Source of the DNA: Pseudomonadota bacterium
GTDB taxonomy: Bacteria > Pseudomonadota > Gammaproteobacteria > Steroidobacterales > Steroidobacteraceae
Length of the DNA: 64,000 bases
Reading direction: 5' to 3'
Assembly (NCBI GenBank): GCA_037200975.1
Contig: JBBCGI010000001.1
Span: forward strand, 744,001 to 808,000
The notes beneath the pieces were generated by a model. The model saw nothing but the letters and a program-made list of their open reading frames with translations. It had not been told where the DNA came from and did not search any database. The position numbers were made by a program, and so were the translations under genes. Positions 37,373-47,188 of the stretch are shown in pieces; within the stretch, counting starts at the first letter, position 1, and each line of letters starts with the position of its first letter.

Positions 37373-40240
37373 CTAGCCGGGCAACGACTCTAACAAGCGC
37401 TGTGCTTCCTGCTTCTGCGAGGCGGACCCTTCGGACAGCACTTCGTTGAGGATGTTGCGTGCGCCGTCCGGATCGCCCATGTCGACGTAGGCGCGAGCCA
37501 GGTCGAGCTTGGTGCCGACTTCCGACAGCGTCACCGGTTCGAGATCCGGAACCGCGAGCTCTTCGGTCGGGCTGCCCGGCAGGTCGTCCAGATTGCCGCC
37601 GCCGAGATCGAGGTCGACCTTGCGGCCCATCTGCGGCTGCTGCTGCGTGGGTTCGACCGGGAAATCGAGATTGTCGCGATCGATGCCCGCGAGGCGCGAG
37701 GTCGACGAAATGTCGAACCCTTCCTCCGGCATCTCGAACTTGGACATCGACGCCGTGGCGTTCGGATCGATCGAGCGGCCCTTGCTCAGGTCCACGTCGC
37801 CGCCGAGCTCGCGCTCGGTCAGGAACCACGTGCCGCTGGCACCATGTTCGGTGAGCTGCGTATCGTCACCGTTGGCCAGGCTGCCGCCGTGACGGGCCGC
37901 CGCGGCCGCCAGCAGGCGCTGTGAATTCTCGTCGAGGCCGGCGACCATCGTCGGGGCATTGGCATCGGGGCCGCGCGGCGCGCCGCCGATGGGCTTGAGG
38001 CCCAGCGAAGAATCAGTCTGTTCGAGCGAGCCGAGCTCGAGACCCAGATCGTCGAGTGCGAGTTCGGCGGTCTGATCGGAACTCAGCTTGCGGCGCATTG
38101 CGCCTTCGACCTTCTCGCGAATCGTCGGCTCATCGAGCGGACGCAACGAAGGCTGCTCCACCGTCGGTGCTTCGGAGCCCGCCGGGGTCATCTTCATCGT
38201 CATCTCGCGCGTCGTCTGACCGCTCGCGGGATCGTTCGGTAACTGCAAGCCCTCGCCCGTCGCATCGGGATCGCGCAGCGCGCTGCCGAGATCGAGGTCC
38301 ACCGCGTCGGGATTGCCGCCGCCGGTCACGTCCATCCGCTGGCTGATGTCGAACGGATCGAAATCCACGCGGCCACCGCCGCCGGCATCGAGGTTGAGGT
38401 CGACGCCCACGGCGCCACCATCACCGCTGCCATCGCCGAACATCGGATCCTCGGGCGCAATCTGCTTGCCCATGATCACGATCTTTTCCCACTCGCCCGG
38501 TGCCGACTCGCCGCGCGTTTCCGCCAGCTCGCGCGCCATCGTGAGGAATTGTTCCTTGTTGCCCCAGACGAAGAAAACTTCGAGCAATTTGAGCTTGAGG
38601 TCGCGGCGATCGGGCTCGCGCTGGATCGCGATGCGTACGAGATCGGCTGCCTGGTCGTACAGGCCATAGGCCATGTGGAAATCGGCTTCGGCCAGCGGGT
38701 CGCCCTGATCGAGGTTGACCGCCGTGTCGCTGCTGATGGTTTCGTCGGTGCGAACCGTCGGCGTGAGCGGGATGTCCTGGGTTTCCTGCAACGCGCGATG
38801 CGAGCCCGATTCCTCGACCAGGATGTCCTCGGGAATCGACGACGCGCCCGGCGCGCGCATGCGACCCGTGTCGGAAACCGAGCCTGGCGGCTGGGCCAGG
38901 CGATCTTCGCCCACATCGGCCAGGCGGCCGAGGCTGTCATCGAATTCGGCGGTCTTGCGATTGCCGCGCGACCGGACCACCACGAGGCCGATGACCAGCG
39001 CCACGATGGCGGCCAGCACCCACCAGTAATTCATCAACTTATCGACGATCGATTCGCCATCGCCTTCGTCGGCGGTCTCGTCGGGAGTCGCTTCGGCGGG
39101 CGTCTGTGCGGCCGGTTCCTGCGTCGCGGCCGGCTGTTCCGCGGGCGCAGCGGCTTCAGGCGTCGCCGCTTCGAGGGGAGCCGGCGTAGCGGCTTCGGGC
39201 TGCGCGGCCGGCGCTTCGACCGGTGTTTGGGCCGGAGCCGGTGTGGAGGAAGGCGCCTGCGAGGCAGCCAGCTTCGCCTGCAGATCGGCAAGTTCGGTGT
39301 TGCGCAGCTCGAGCATGCGCTTGGATTCGGTGAGTTGGCCTTCGAGGTCGCGAACTCGCCCCTGCAGCTCGGACACTGCGGCGGAATTGTCGGCGCCAGA
39401 ACCTGCGCTCGCGCCTTCGCTCGGCGGGACCAGGCGCAGACGTCCGCTGCTGGCAGCAGCACCCGCGCCGGCGTACGAGCCGACATTGCGGCGCACTTCG
39501 CCGCTCGCTTCGGCTGGTGATACGGCGGCGATCTCGTCGCTGCCAGGAATTCGCAGCACGGATCCGGCGCGCAGGCGATTCATGTCGCCTTCGAATGCGC
39601 CGCTGTTGCCGCGGTAGATAGACACCATGAGCTGTGCGGTGCTGGCACCGGTGCTCGCCGAGAGCCGCCGTGCGATCGCCGACAGGCTGTCGCCGCGTTG
39701 CACTTCGTAACTGTCTCCACCACCGGCCTGCACGGGCGCGGCGCTCGGCGCTTCCTGCGGCGCGGGCCGCGAAATCTGGCCGCTGCTCTGTGCAGGAGCG
39801 GCGGATGGCGCGGCCACTGGGGCAGCCGCCACGCTGTTGGGAGCAAACACCGGCGGATCGAGCAAAACCGTGTATTCGCGCACCAACCGGCCGCGTGCCC
39901 ATGACGCTTCGATCAACAGCGTGAGGAAAGGCTCGGTGACGGTCTCGGTCGACTTGATGCGCAGGACCTGCGCGCCATTCGCGGCACGATCGCGCGTAAC
40001 GGTGACGCCGGCCATGAACGACGGCCAGTCGAGGCCGTAGCGCGCGAAGGTTTCCTTGGACGCGAGTTTCGCGTCGAGGGTCGCCAGATCCTCGGGCGTG
40101 GCGTTGACCAGTTCGATCTCGGCGTCGAGCGGCGCATTCAGAGGTGAGTTCAGATGAACGTCACCCAAGCCCAGTGCAAGGGAGATTCCGGGCAACAGCA
40201 AAAACGCCAGCAATCCCCGGGCGAGACCCATACGCTTCAT
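37373..40240 (-). CDS. fimV: FimV-like pilus assembly/polar hub protein
   Basis: Organises type IV pilus and polar machinery in pseudomonads. The 955-residue protein has a signal peptide (LARGLLAFLLLPGISLALG) and a conserved FimV N-domain (LGDVHLNSPLNAPLDAEIEL). A LysM region (YEVQRGDSLSAIARRL), a coiled-coil and Pro/Ala linker, and one transmembrane helix (YWWVLAAIVALVIGLVVV) follow. Next is a long acidic cytoplasmic part with a TPR-like unit (EADFHMAYGLYDQAADLVRI) and the C-terminal FimV motif KLDLARAYVDMGDPDGARN. ATG 40238-40240 has GGAG seven bases upstream. An AT-rich leader of about 100 bp separates it from asd. Confidence 0.93.
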   Translation of the reverse strand: MKRMGLARGLLAFLLLPGISLALGLGDVHLNSPLNAPLDAEIELVNATPEDLATLDAKLASKETFARYGLDWPSFMAGVTVTRDRAANGAQVLRIKSTETVTEPFLTLLIEASWARGRLVREYTVLLDPPVFAPNSVAAAPVAAPSAAPAQSSGQISRPAPQEAPSAAPVQAGGGDSYEVQRGDSLSAIARRLSASTGASTAQLMVSIYRGNSGAFEGDMNRLRAGSVLRIPGSDEIAAVSPAEASGEVRRNVGSYAGAGAAASSGRLRLVPPSEGASAGSGADNSAAVSELQGRVRDLEGQLTESKRMLELRNTELADLQAKLAASQAPSSTPAPAQTPVEAPAAQPEAATPAPLEAATPEAAAPAEQPAATQEPAAQTPAEATPDETADEGDGESIVDKLMNYWWVLAAIVALVIGLVVVRSRGNRKTAEFDDSLGRLADVGEDRLAQPPGSVSDTGRMRAPGASSIPEDILVEESGSHRALQETQDIPLTPTVRTDETISSDTAVNLDQGDPLAEADFHMAYGLYDQAADLVRIAIQREPDRRDLKLKLLEVFFVWGNKEQFLTMARELAETRGESAPGEWEKIVIMGKQIAPEDPMFGDGSGDGGAVGVDLNLDAGGGGRVDFDPFDISQRMDVTGGGNPDAVDLDLGSALRDPDATGEGLQLPNDPASGQTTREMTMKMTPAGSEAPTVEQPSLRPLDEPTIREKVEGAMRRKLSSDQTAELALDDLGLELGSLEQTDSSLGLKPIGGAPRGPDANAPTMVAGLDENSQRLLAAAAARHGGSLANGDDTQLTEHGASGTWFLTERELGGDVDLSKGRSIDPNATASMSKFEMPEEGFDISSTSRLAGIDRDNLDFPVEPTQQQPQMGRKVDLDLGGGNLDDLPGSPTEELAVPDLEPVTLSEVGTKLDLARAYVDMGDPDGARNILNEVLSEGSASQKQEAQRLLESLPG

Positions 40241-40341
40241 TCGCGTCTCCACATCCACCGTCGGCTATGAGATTTCTTTATTGAAACAGAAGCTTAGAGC
40301 CGAAACTTCCGACTCAAAGCTGAAACCGCCCGCAATATAAC

Positions 40342-41376
40342 TTAAATATGCTCGCGCACCAAAATCTCGGCAATCTGGACGCTGTTCGTAGCAGCTCCCT
40401 TCCGGATGTTGTCTGAGACGATCCATAAGTTAAGTCCGCGTTCGTGACTTATATCTTCCCTAATGCGTCCGACATAAACCGTGTCCCGGTTCGCGGCTTC
40501 AATGGCTGCCGTGGGGTAACCACCGGGTTTCCGCTCGTCTAACACCTCTATTCCCGGGGCGCGCCTGAGCAATGCCCGCGCGGCCTCGGCGGTGATCTTT
40601 TGCCGGGTTTCGATGCTCACGGCCTCGGAATGTCCGAAGAAAACCGGCACCCGAACCGCGGTGGCGTTCACCAGGATGGTCTTGTCGCCGAGGATTTTCT
40701 GGGTCTCCCAGAACATCTTCATCTCTTCTTTCGTGTAGCCATTGTCCTGGAACTTGTCGATCTGCGGCACGACGTTGAAGGCGATGCGTTTGGGGATGAT
40801 TCGCGCCTTCGGCGGCTCGTTGCCACTCATGAGCGCCGTGCTCTGGGCGGCCAGCTCGTCGACCGCTTCCTTGCCGGCGCCCGACACGGATTGATAGGTG
40901 GACACATTGATGCGCGTGATGCCCACCGCGTCGTAGATGGGCTTGAGCGCGACGAGCATCTGGATGGTCGAGCAGTTCGGGTTCGCGATGATGCCGCGTG
41001 TCTTGTACTGCGCGATGGCCTCGGGGTTGACCTCGGGCACCACCAGCGGAATATCGTCGTCGTAACGAAACTCCGAGGTGTTGTCGATGACGACGCAACC
41101 CGCGGCCGCGGCCTTCGGCGCGTATTCGCGCGACACCTCGCCGCCCGCCGAGAACAAGCCGATCTGCGCACGCGCGAAATCGAAGGTGGCGACGTCGATG
41201 ACCGGAATGTGTTTGCCGCGGAACTGTACCCGCTTGCCAAGCGAGCGATTGCTCGCGAGCGGCAGTAGTTCGGCCACCGGAAACTCGCGTTCCTCGAGCA
41301 CCTTGATCATGGTCTCGCCGACCAGGCCGGTGGCGCCCAGCACCGCCACGCGGTAGCCCTTCTTTTCTTCGCTCAC
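40342..41376 (-). CDS. asd: Aspartate-semialdehyde dehydrogenase
   Basis: Reduces aspartyl phosphate to the semialdehyde, the branch point for Lys, Thr, Met and diaminopimelate. The 344-residue protein has VAVLGATGLVGETMIKV, active-site Cys in IANPNCSTIQMLV, the substrate-binding IPKRIAFNVVPQID and the catalytic His region VFFGHSEAVS. The start is a GTG at 41374-41376, three bases after the aroC stop. Upstream of fimV is its standard position. Confidence 0.96.
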   Translation of the reverse strand: MSEEKKGYRVAVLGATGLVGETMIKVLEEREFPVAELLPLASNRSLGKRVQFRGKHIPVIDVATFDFARAQIGLFSAGGEVSREYAPKAAAAGCVVIDNTSEFRYDDDIPLVVPEVNPEAIAQYKTRGIIANPNCSTIQMLVALKPIYDAVGITRINVSTYQSVSGAGKEAVDELAAQSTALMSGNEPPKARIIPKRIAFNVVPQIDKFQDNGYTKEEMKMFWETQKILGDKTILVNATAVRVPVFFGHSEAVSIETRQKITAEAARALLRRAPGIEVLDERKPGGYPTAAIEAANRDTVYVGRIREDISHERGLNLWIVSDNIRKGAATNSVQIAEILVREHI

Positions 41377-41379
41377 TAT

Positions 41380-42486
41380 CTAACTACCTTCGCGCGGCGC
41401 GGTGATGTTGGGTGTCGAGGCGACGACGTCGGCGTTCTGGCCGCGATGCCGCAGCGCGTGGTCCATCAGGACGATGGCGAGCATCGCCTCGCAGATGGGC
41501 GTGGCGCGCAAACCGACGCAGGGATCATGGCGGCCGGTGGTCACCACTTCGACGGGTTTGCCCGCGACATCGATGGTTTCACCCGGCACCTGGATGCTGG
41601 AAGTCGGTTTGAACGTGACGTGCACCAGCAGGTCCTGACCCGAAGAGATGCCGCCGAGGATGCCGCCGGCGTTGTTGGTCTTGAAACCCGTCGGCGACAA
41701 TTCGTCGCGATGTTCGCTGCCGCGCTGCGCGGCGGCGCGAACCCCGGCGCCGATCTCGACGGCCTTCACCGCGTTGATGCTCATCATGGCGTGCGCGACA
41801 TCGGCATCGAGACGGTCGAACACCGGCTCGCCCCAGCCCGGCGGCACGCCACGCGCTATCGTGGTGACCTTGGCGCCGAGCGAATCGCCCTCGCCGCGAA
41901 TCTTCCACATCAGGTCTTCCAGCTCTTGCACCCGCGCGGGGTCCGGGCAGAAAAATGGATTGTCGTAGGCGCTCTCGGGTTTCACCGCATCGATGACGCG
42001 GTCGCCGATCTGGCTCAGATAACCGCTGATCTCGACGCCAAAGCGCACGCGCAGGTATTTGCGCGCGATGGCCCCGGCCGCGACGCGCATGACGGTCTCG
42101 CGCGCCGAGGAGCGACCACCGCCGCGATAATCGCGGAAGCCGTATTTCTGCTGATAGGTGTAGTCGGCATGACCGGGACGGAAGCGGTCCTTGATCTTCT
42201 CGTAGTCGCGCGAGCGTGCGTCGGTGTTCTCGATGAGGATGCCGATCGGAGTGCCGGTGGTTCGGCCTTCGAACACGCCCGAAAGGATTTTCACCACGTC
42301 ACCTTCGCGCCGCTGGCTAACGAACTGCGAGGTGCCGGTGCGGCGGCGATCGACTTCGGGCTGGATGTCTTCTTCGCCCAATGGCATCCCCGGCGGGCAA
42401 CCGTCCACGATGCAGCCGAGTGCCGGACCATGACTTTCGCCAAAGGTGGTCACGGAGAACAATCGGCCTATGGAATTACCGGACAT
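41380..42486 (-). CDS. aroC: Chorismate synthase
   Basis: Final step to chorismate, FMN-dependent. The 368-residue protein has [66 protein letters not shown] and [20 protein letters not shown]. Its start overlaps the prmB stop by 11 bp, so the genes are coupled. Confidence 0.97.
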   Translation of the reverse strand: MSGNSIGRLFSVTTFGESHGPALGCIVDGCPPGMPLGEEDIQPEVDRRRTGTSQFVSQRREGDVVKILSGVFEGRTTGTPIGILIENTDARSRDYEKIKDRFRPGHADYTYQQKYGFRDYRGGGRSSARETVMRVAAGAIARKYLRVRFGVEISGYLSQIGDRVIDAVKPESAYDNPFFCPDPARVQELEDLMWKIRGEGDSLGAKVTTIARGVPPGWGEPVFDRLDADVAHAMMSINAVKAVEIGAGVRAAAQRGSEHRDELSPTGFKTNNAGGILGGISSGQDLLVHVTFKPTSSIQVPGETIDVAGKPVEVVTTGRHDPCVGLRATPICEAMLAIVLMDHALRHRGQNADVVASTPNITAPREGS

Positions 42487-43378
42487 GCTGGACCTTCTCT
42501 AACTGCTCGCGCGTCAGCGCGAATACACCACCACCGCCACGTTCGAAGTCGAGCCAGATGAACGGCACGCGGGGAAATCGTTTCGCAAGCGCCCGCTCCG
42601 TGTTACCCACTTCGACCACGAGCAGGCCGCGCGGCTTCAGGTGTCGCGCGGCGCGGCGCAGGATGATCTCCACGGAATCGAGACCGTGGAGTCCGGACTC
42701 GAGTGCGAGCTTCGGTTCGTGCGCGTACTCGCGCGGCAGACCGCGCATTTCGCGCCTCCCCACGTAGGGCGGATTGCTCGCGATGATATCGTACGACTCG
42801 CCCGAAAGCGCCGCGAAATGGTCGGAACGGATCAGCCGCACACGCCGTGTTAGGCGCAGGCGTCGCCGGTTGATCTGCGCGACTTCGAGCGCGCCCGCAT
42901 CGATGTCGACGGCGTCGACGCGCGCCCGCGGAAACGCCTTGGCGCAGGCCAGCGCGATACAACCGGAACCGGTGCCGAGATCGAGCACGCGCCGTACCTG
43001 CCGCGCGTCTATCCACGGTGCGAAGCGTTTCTCGATCAATTCCGCGAAGGGCGAGCGCGGGATGAGCACGCGTTCGTCCACATAGAAAGGAATTCCGGCG
43101 AACCAGGCCTCGTGGGTGAGGTAGGCGAGCGGTACGCGCTCGGCGATGCGCCGGCCGAGCAGTGCTTCGAAGCGCGTCTGTTGCGCGGCGGTCGCGCGCC
43201 GCGCCAGCACCCGCGGCGGTGAATCGTGTGAAAGGTTCATCACGTGGTAGACCAGCGCCGCGGCCTCATCGCGCGCGTTGTCCGTGCCATGCCCGAAGAA
43301 CACCTTGGCGCGACTCAGGCGCCGCTGCGCGTTCGCGATCAACTCGCCTACGGTCCTGGTATGGAATAATCGCGCCAT
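42476..43378 (-). CDS. prmB: Ribosomal protein uL3 N5-glutamine methyltransferase
   Basis: Methylates a glutamine of ribosomal protein L3. The 300-residue protein matches Prm[31 protein letters not shown], motif [15 protein letters not shown], and catalytic NPPY in [14 protein letters not shown]. Its ATG (43376-43378) overlaps, on opposite strands, the ATG of the divergent SCO1 gene, so its promoter must lie inside that gene. Confidence 0.95.
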   Translation of the reverse strand: MARLFHTRTVGELIANAQRRLSRAKVFFGHGTDNARDEAAALVYHVMNLSHDSPPRVLARRATAAQQTRFEALLGRRIAERVPLAYLTHEAWFAGIPFYVDERVLIPRSPFAELIEKRFAPWIDARQVRRVLDLGTGSGCIALACAKAFPRARVDAVDIDAGALEVAQINRRRLRLTRRVRLIRSDHFAALSGESYDIIASNPPYVGRREMRGLPREYAHEPKLALESGLHGLDSVEIILRRAARHLKPRGLLVVEVGNTERALAKRFPRVPFIWLDFERGGGGVFALTREQLEKVQHVR

Positions 43379-44003
43379 GTCGAATCGTTACTGGATTTCG
43401 GTCGGCGCCATCGCCGTGGCCGCCGCTCTCGCCGGTGTGTACGTCGCGCGCATGCTGAACCAGCCGGCCGTGCCCTCGCTCGAGGCCGGCACGTCCCTGC
43501 CAGCGCCCCGCGTGCTCGCGCCTTTCAACCTGCTCGATACGCACGGAGCTCCCGCCACCACCGACACACTGCGCGGACACCCGACGCTGGTGTTCTTCGG
43601 CTTCACGCACTGCCCCGATGTCTGCCCGACGACGCTCGCCCTGCTGACCAGCGTGCAGAAACAGGCGGCGATTCCGAATCTCAAGATCGCGCTCATCAGC
43701 GTGGATCCCGAACGCGACACGCCGCAGCAGCTCGGCCAGTACATTTCTTCATTCGGCGGCGATCTTATCGGCCTGACCGGCAGTGCGTCCGAAATTGTGA
43801 ACGCCACGAAGAGCTTCGGCGTCGCCGCCAGCCGCGTCGACCTGCCCGGCGGCGACTACACGATGGATCACTCCGCGACCGTGTTTGTGCTCGATTCCGG
43901 CGCGCGCATCGTCGCGGTGTTCACGCCGCCGCTTTCGGCCGCGGCGCTGACCCGCGACGTGGCACGGCTCGCGCCCGTGCTCGGCGCGGGCCAGGGTTCA
44001 TGA
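43377..44003 (+). CDS. SCO1/SenC family copper protein
   Basis: Delivers copper to, or reduces the CuA site of, cytochrome c oxidase at the membrane. The 208-residue protein has one N-terminal anchor (ISVGAIAVAAALAGVYVA), a thioredoxin fold with copper ligands in FTHCPDVCPTTLA, and the conserved His in YTMDHSATVFVLD. ATG 43377-43379 places the anchor correctly. The first base pairs overlap the divergent prmB start. psd follows after 1 bp. Confidence 0.93.
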   Translation: MSNRYWISVGAIAVAAALAGVYVARMLNQPAVPSLEAGTSLPAPRVLAPFNLLDTHGAPATTDTLRGHPTLVFFGFTHCPDVCPTTLALLTSVQKQAAIPNLKIALISVDPERDTPQQLGQYISSFGGDLIGLTGSASEIVNATKSFGVAASRVDLPGGDYTMDHSATVFVLDSGARIVAVFTPPLSAAALTRDVARLAPVLGAGQGS

Positions 44004-44004
44004 A

Positions 44005-44904
44005 GTGAACGAAACCGTTCCCGGTGCCGGCGGACGGGCGTTCGTCGCCCTTCAGCATCTGCTGCCGCAACATGGCATTTCACGGCTGGTGCTCGCCGCG
44101 ACCCGCTCGACCAGCCCGGCCTTCAAGAACGCGCTGATCAAGCTGTTCGTGCGCGGCTTCAAGCCGGACATGAGCGACGCGGTGGAAACCGAGCCCACCG
44201 CCTACGCGAGCTTCAACGAATTCTTCACGCGCGCGCTGCGTGCCGGCACGCGTCCGTTCGATGCGGATCCGCGCGCGATCGTCTCGCCGGTCGACGGCAC
44301 CGTCAGCGAGGCGGGCCCGCTGTCGGCGGACCGGCTGCTGCAGGCCAAGGGCCATGAATACACGCTGCGCGCGCTGCTGGCCGGCAACGCCGCCTGGGAA
44401 CGCACCTTCGCGGGCGGCAGCTTCGCGACTATCTACCTGGCGCCTTACAACTATCACCGCATCCACATGGCGCTGCCCGGCGCGCTGCGCGAAAGTTTCT
44501 ACGTGCCGGGCCGGCTGTTCAGCGTCAATCTCACCACCGCGCAGCTCGTGCCGGGGCTGTTCTCGCGCAACGAGCGCGTGTTTTGCGGATTCGATGCCGG
44601 CGGCGTGCCCTGGGCCATCATCCTCGTGGGCGCGCTCAACGTCGGCAGCATGGCGACGGTGTGGCACGGCGACGTCACGCCGCGAAAACATCGTGAAGTC
44701 ACCACGCTGCCGGTGACGGATCAGCTGGCGCCCGTCGAGCTCGCGAAGGGCGACGAAATGGCGCGCTTCAACATGGGTTCGACCGTCATCCTGCTGCTGC
44801 CGCCCGGCGCCGCGCAATGGTCCGCCACGCTGACCGCCGGCCGCACGCTGCGCATGGGCGAACGCATCGGCACGCTGCAGTCGTGGACGCCCACGGGTGA
44901 GTGA
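44005..44904 (+). CDS. psd: Phosphatidylserine decarboxylase
   Basis: Converts phosphatidylserine to phosphatidylethanolamine at the inner membrane. The 299-residue proenzyme has SFNEFFTRALRAGTRP, SPVDGTVSEAGPL, APYNYHRIHMALPG and the self-cleavage motif MGST in ARFNMGSTVILLLPPG. Its Ser becomes the pyruvoyl group. The start is a GTG. epmA begins 8 bp before its stop. psd beside epmA is common in gammaproteobacteria. Confidence 0.96.
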   Translation: MNETVPGAGGRAFVALQHLLPQHGISRLVLAATRSTSPAFKNALIKLFVRGFKPDMSDAVETEPTAYASFNEFFTRALRAGTRPFDADPRAIVSPVDGTVSEAGPLSADRLLQAKGHEYTLRALLAGNAAWERTFAGGSFATIYLAPYNYHRIHMALPGALRESFYVPGRLFSVNLTTAQLVPGLFSRNERVFCGFDAGGVPWAIILVGALNVGSMATVWHGDVTPRKHREVTTLPVTDQLAPVELAKGDEMARFNMGSTVILLLPPGAAQWSATLTAGRTLRMGERIGTLQSWTPTGE

Positions 44905-45868
44905 GCGCGCCGCGCCGTGGCGCCCGAGCGCCACGTTGGCCGCGTTACGCCGGCGCGCGGCGGCGCTGGCGGCGGCGCGCGAGTTCTTTCGCGTTCGCAA
45001 TGTGCTCGAAGTCGAAACCCCGGCGATGGTCAACGCACCGGTGTCCGACGTGAATCTCGGCAGCGTGCAGGCCCTGGTTCCCGGCCGCGAGGCGCCGCTG
45101 TTCCTGCACACCTCGCCCGAATACGCGATGAAACGCCTGCTGGCCGCCGGTATCGGCGACAGCTACCAGATATGCCGAGTGTTCCGCGGCAACGAGCGCG
45201 GCCGGCAGCACAATCCGGAATTCACGATGATCGAGTGGTACCGGCTCGGATTCACGCTCGAAGATCTGATGCGCGAGACCGGCGATCTCGTGCACCAGTT
45301 GTTGGGTGGAGACGTGCCGCTGGAATTCGTGAGTTATCGCGAGGCGGTGCAGCGGCACGCCGGGCTGGACCCGCTCGATGCAGCGGACGCCGAGTTGCGG
45401 CGCGCGGCGCAGGCGCTCGGGCTCGACGTCGCGCACGCCAACCAGGCGAGCCGCGACGAACTGCTCGATTTCATCGTCGGCATACGGGTGGGGCCGGCGC
45501 TCGGCGCGCGCAGCCTCACGTTCATGCATCGATATCCCGCGACGCAGGCCGCGCTCGCACGCCTCGATCCAGACGATGCGCGGCTCGCGCTGCGCTTCGA
45601 GCTTTATCATCGCGGCGTGGAACTGGCGAACGGTTATCACGAGCTCGTCGACAGCATTGAACAAAGGCAGCGTTTCGGCGCGGATCAGCAAAGTCGCGTC
45701 GCGCGCGGCCTGCCGACTTTCGATCTCGACGCGAACCTGCTGGCGGCGCTCGAGTCAGGCCTGCCCGACTGCGCCGGCGTCGCGCTCGGCTTCGATCGCG
45801 TGTTGATGCTGGCGCTTGGCGCCACCAGTATCGACGAGGTACTGGCATTCCCCGTGGAGCGCGCCTGA
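44897..45868 (+). CDS. epmA: EF-P-(R)-beta-lysine ligase (GenX/PoxA)
   Basis: Attaches beta-lysine to a conserved Lys of elongation factor P. The 323-residue protein is a class II lysyl-tRNA-synthetase-like catalytic core without the anticodon domain: ETPAMVNAPVSDVNL, FLHTSPEYAMKRLL, ICRVFRGNERGRQHNPEFTM and CAGVALGFDRVLMLALG. The GTG start overlaps psd, and its stop overlaps the next start (TGATG). Its substrate EF-P is encoded 550 bp away on the opposite strand. The lysine aminomutase EpmB is not in this window. Confidence 0.95.
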   Translation: MSERAAPWRPSATLAALRRRAAALAAAREFFRVRNVLEVETPAMVNAPVSDVNLGSVQALVPGREAPLFLHTSPEYAMKRLLAAGIGDSYQICRVFRGNERGRQHNPEFTMIEWYRLGFTLEDLMRETGDLVHQLLGGDVPLEFVSYREAVQRHAGLDPLDAADAELRRAAQALGLDVAHANQASRDELLDFIVGIRVGPALGARSLTFMHRYPATQAALARLDPDDARLALRFELYHRGVELANGYHELVDSIEQRQRFGADQQSRVARGLPTFDLDANLLAALESGLPDCAGVALGFDRVLMLALGATSIDEVLAFPVERA

Positions 45869-46356
45869 TGAGTCACACCTCGCAAAACTACGACTTCAGC
45901 AAGCCCGAAGCGGCCTACGCCGAGCTCGCGCGCGATCTCGCCGCGCTGCTCAGCGGCGAGCGCGATCTGATCGCCAACGCCGCCAATACCGCCGCGCTCA
46001 TTTACGACGCGCTGCCCGGGCTCAACTGGGCGGGATTCTATTTATATAAGAGTGGCGAGCTGGTCCTGGGGCCCTTCCAGGGCAAACCGGCCTGCGTGCG
46101 CATCGCCATGGGCAAAGGAGTATGCGGCACCGCCGCAGCGCGCCGCGAGACGGTGCTGGTGGAAGATGTGCATGCCTTTCCCGGCCACATCGCCTGCGAC
46201 TCGGCCTCGAACTCGGAGCTCGTAATCCCGCTCGTGAATGGCACCGAATTGCTCGGCGTGTTCGACCTCGACAGCCCGCAGCCGGCGCGTTTCACCGCGG
46301 CCGATGCGCGTGGACTCGAGAAGTTAGCCCGGATCTTCCTGGAATCGCTGGGGTGA
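45868..46356 (+). CDS. msrC: Free methionine-(R)-sulfoxide reductase (GAF domain)
   Basis: Reduces free Met-(R)-sulfoxide, part of oxidative-damage repair. The 162-residue GAF protein has NWAGFYLYKSGELVLGPF and the three conserved cysteines in GKPACVRIAMGKGVCGTAA and HIACDSASNSELVIPL. FDLDSPQPARF closes the domain. The ATG overlaps the epmA stop. A palindrome begins 3 bp after its stop. Confidence 0.92.
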   Translation: MSHTSQNYDFSKPEAAYAELARDLAALLSGERDLIANAANTAALIYDALPGLNWAGFYLYKSGELVLGPFQGKPACVRIAMGKGVCGTAAARRETVLVEDVHAFPGHIACDSASNSELVIPLVNGTELLGVFDLDSPQPARFTAADARGLEKLARIFLESLG

Positions 46357-46359
46357 ACG

Positions 46360-46410
46360 AAAAGGGGACATGCCTATTTTTCGAAGCGAAAAATAGGCAT
46401 GTCCCCTTTT
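46360..46410. repeat. 24-bp perfect palindrome between msrC and efp
   Basis: Arms 46360-46383 (start AAAAGGGGACATGCCTATTT) and 46387-46410 are exact reverse complements around a 3-nt centre. It shares AAAAGGGGACA and CTATTT with the palindrome at 28303-28378, so the two are related elements. It lies between convergent genes and ends 9 bp before the efp stop. It could act as a bidirectional hairpin terminator. Confidence 0.88.
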
Positions 46411-46419
46411 ACCTAGCTA

Positions 46420-46989
46420 CTAGGCTTTCGAGCGCGAGACGTATTCGCCGGTGCGCGTGTCGATGCGCAGGATCTCGCCTTCGTTGATGAAGAGCGGCAC
46501 GCGAACCGCGGCGCCGGTTTCGAGCTTGGCGACTTTCTGGCCGCCCGTCGCGGTATCACCCTTGAGGCCCGGATCGGTCTCGATGACCTTGAGATCGATG
46601 TGCGGCGGCGGCGTCACGACCAGCGGCACACCGTTCCACAGCGTAATGATGCAGACGACGCCGTCCTTCATCCACTTCGCGCCTTCACCGACGGCGGCTT
46701 CACCCGCCTGCAGCTGCTCGTAGTTTTCCGGATTCATGAAGGTCCAGAAGTCGCCGTCCTTGTAGAGGTACTGCATCTCGACGTCCATGACGTCGGCGGC
46801 CTCGATGGATTCACCCGACCGGTAGCTCTTCTCCACGGTGCGGCCAGTGCGCAGGTTGCGCACGCGGATGCGGTTGAATGCCTGGCCCTTGCCGGGCTTC
46901 ACGTATTCGTTGTCGATCACGGAGTACGGGTCACCGTCGATCAGTAGTTTCATTCCGCCGCGAATTTCGTTGGTCGTGTAATTGGACAT
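46420..46989 (-). CDS. efp: Elongation factor P
   Basis: Relieves ribosome stalling at proline runs. The 189-residue three-barrel protein has the modification loop YVKPGKGQAFNRI with the target Lys. It also has DVMDVEMQYLYKDGDFWTFM and the C-terminal GAAVRVPLFINEGEILRIDTR and TGEYVSRSKA. The presence of epmA nearby and the PGKGQ loop indicate beta-lysyl modification rather than rhamnosylation. Confidence 0.97.
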   Translation of the reverse strand: MSNYTTNEIRGGMKLLIDGDPYSVIDNEYVKPGKGQAFNRIRVRNLRTGRTVEKSYRSGESIEAADVMDVEMQYLYKDGDFWTFMNPENYEQLQAGEAAVGEGAKWMKDGVVCIITLWNGVPLVVTPPPHIDLKVIETDPGLKGDTATGGQKVAKLETGAAVRVPLFINEGEILRIDTRTGEYVSRSKA

Positions 46990-47188
46990 GGGTTTCCCGT
47001 GATCGCCCGTCGCTGGGCCTGCAAAAAAGACCGCGCATGATACCCACCCCGGGGTACCCCTGCCATACGAAACACCCCTTCGTCTGTCTGTGAGCCGTCT
47101 CTCAGTCGGGCCCCCGGGGGTCAGGTGCTAAACTCGCCGCGCCTGTTTGAACGCAGCGTTCGCTTGCGCTGCCTCCCGGGGAGTCGAC

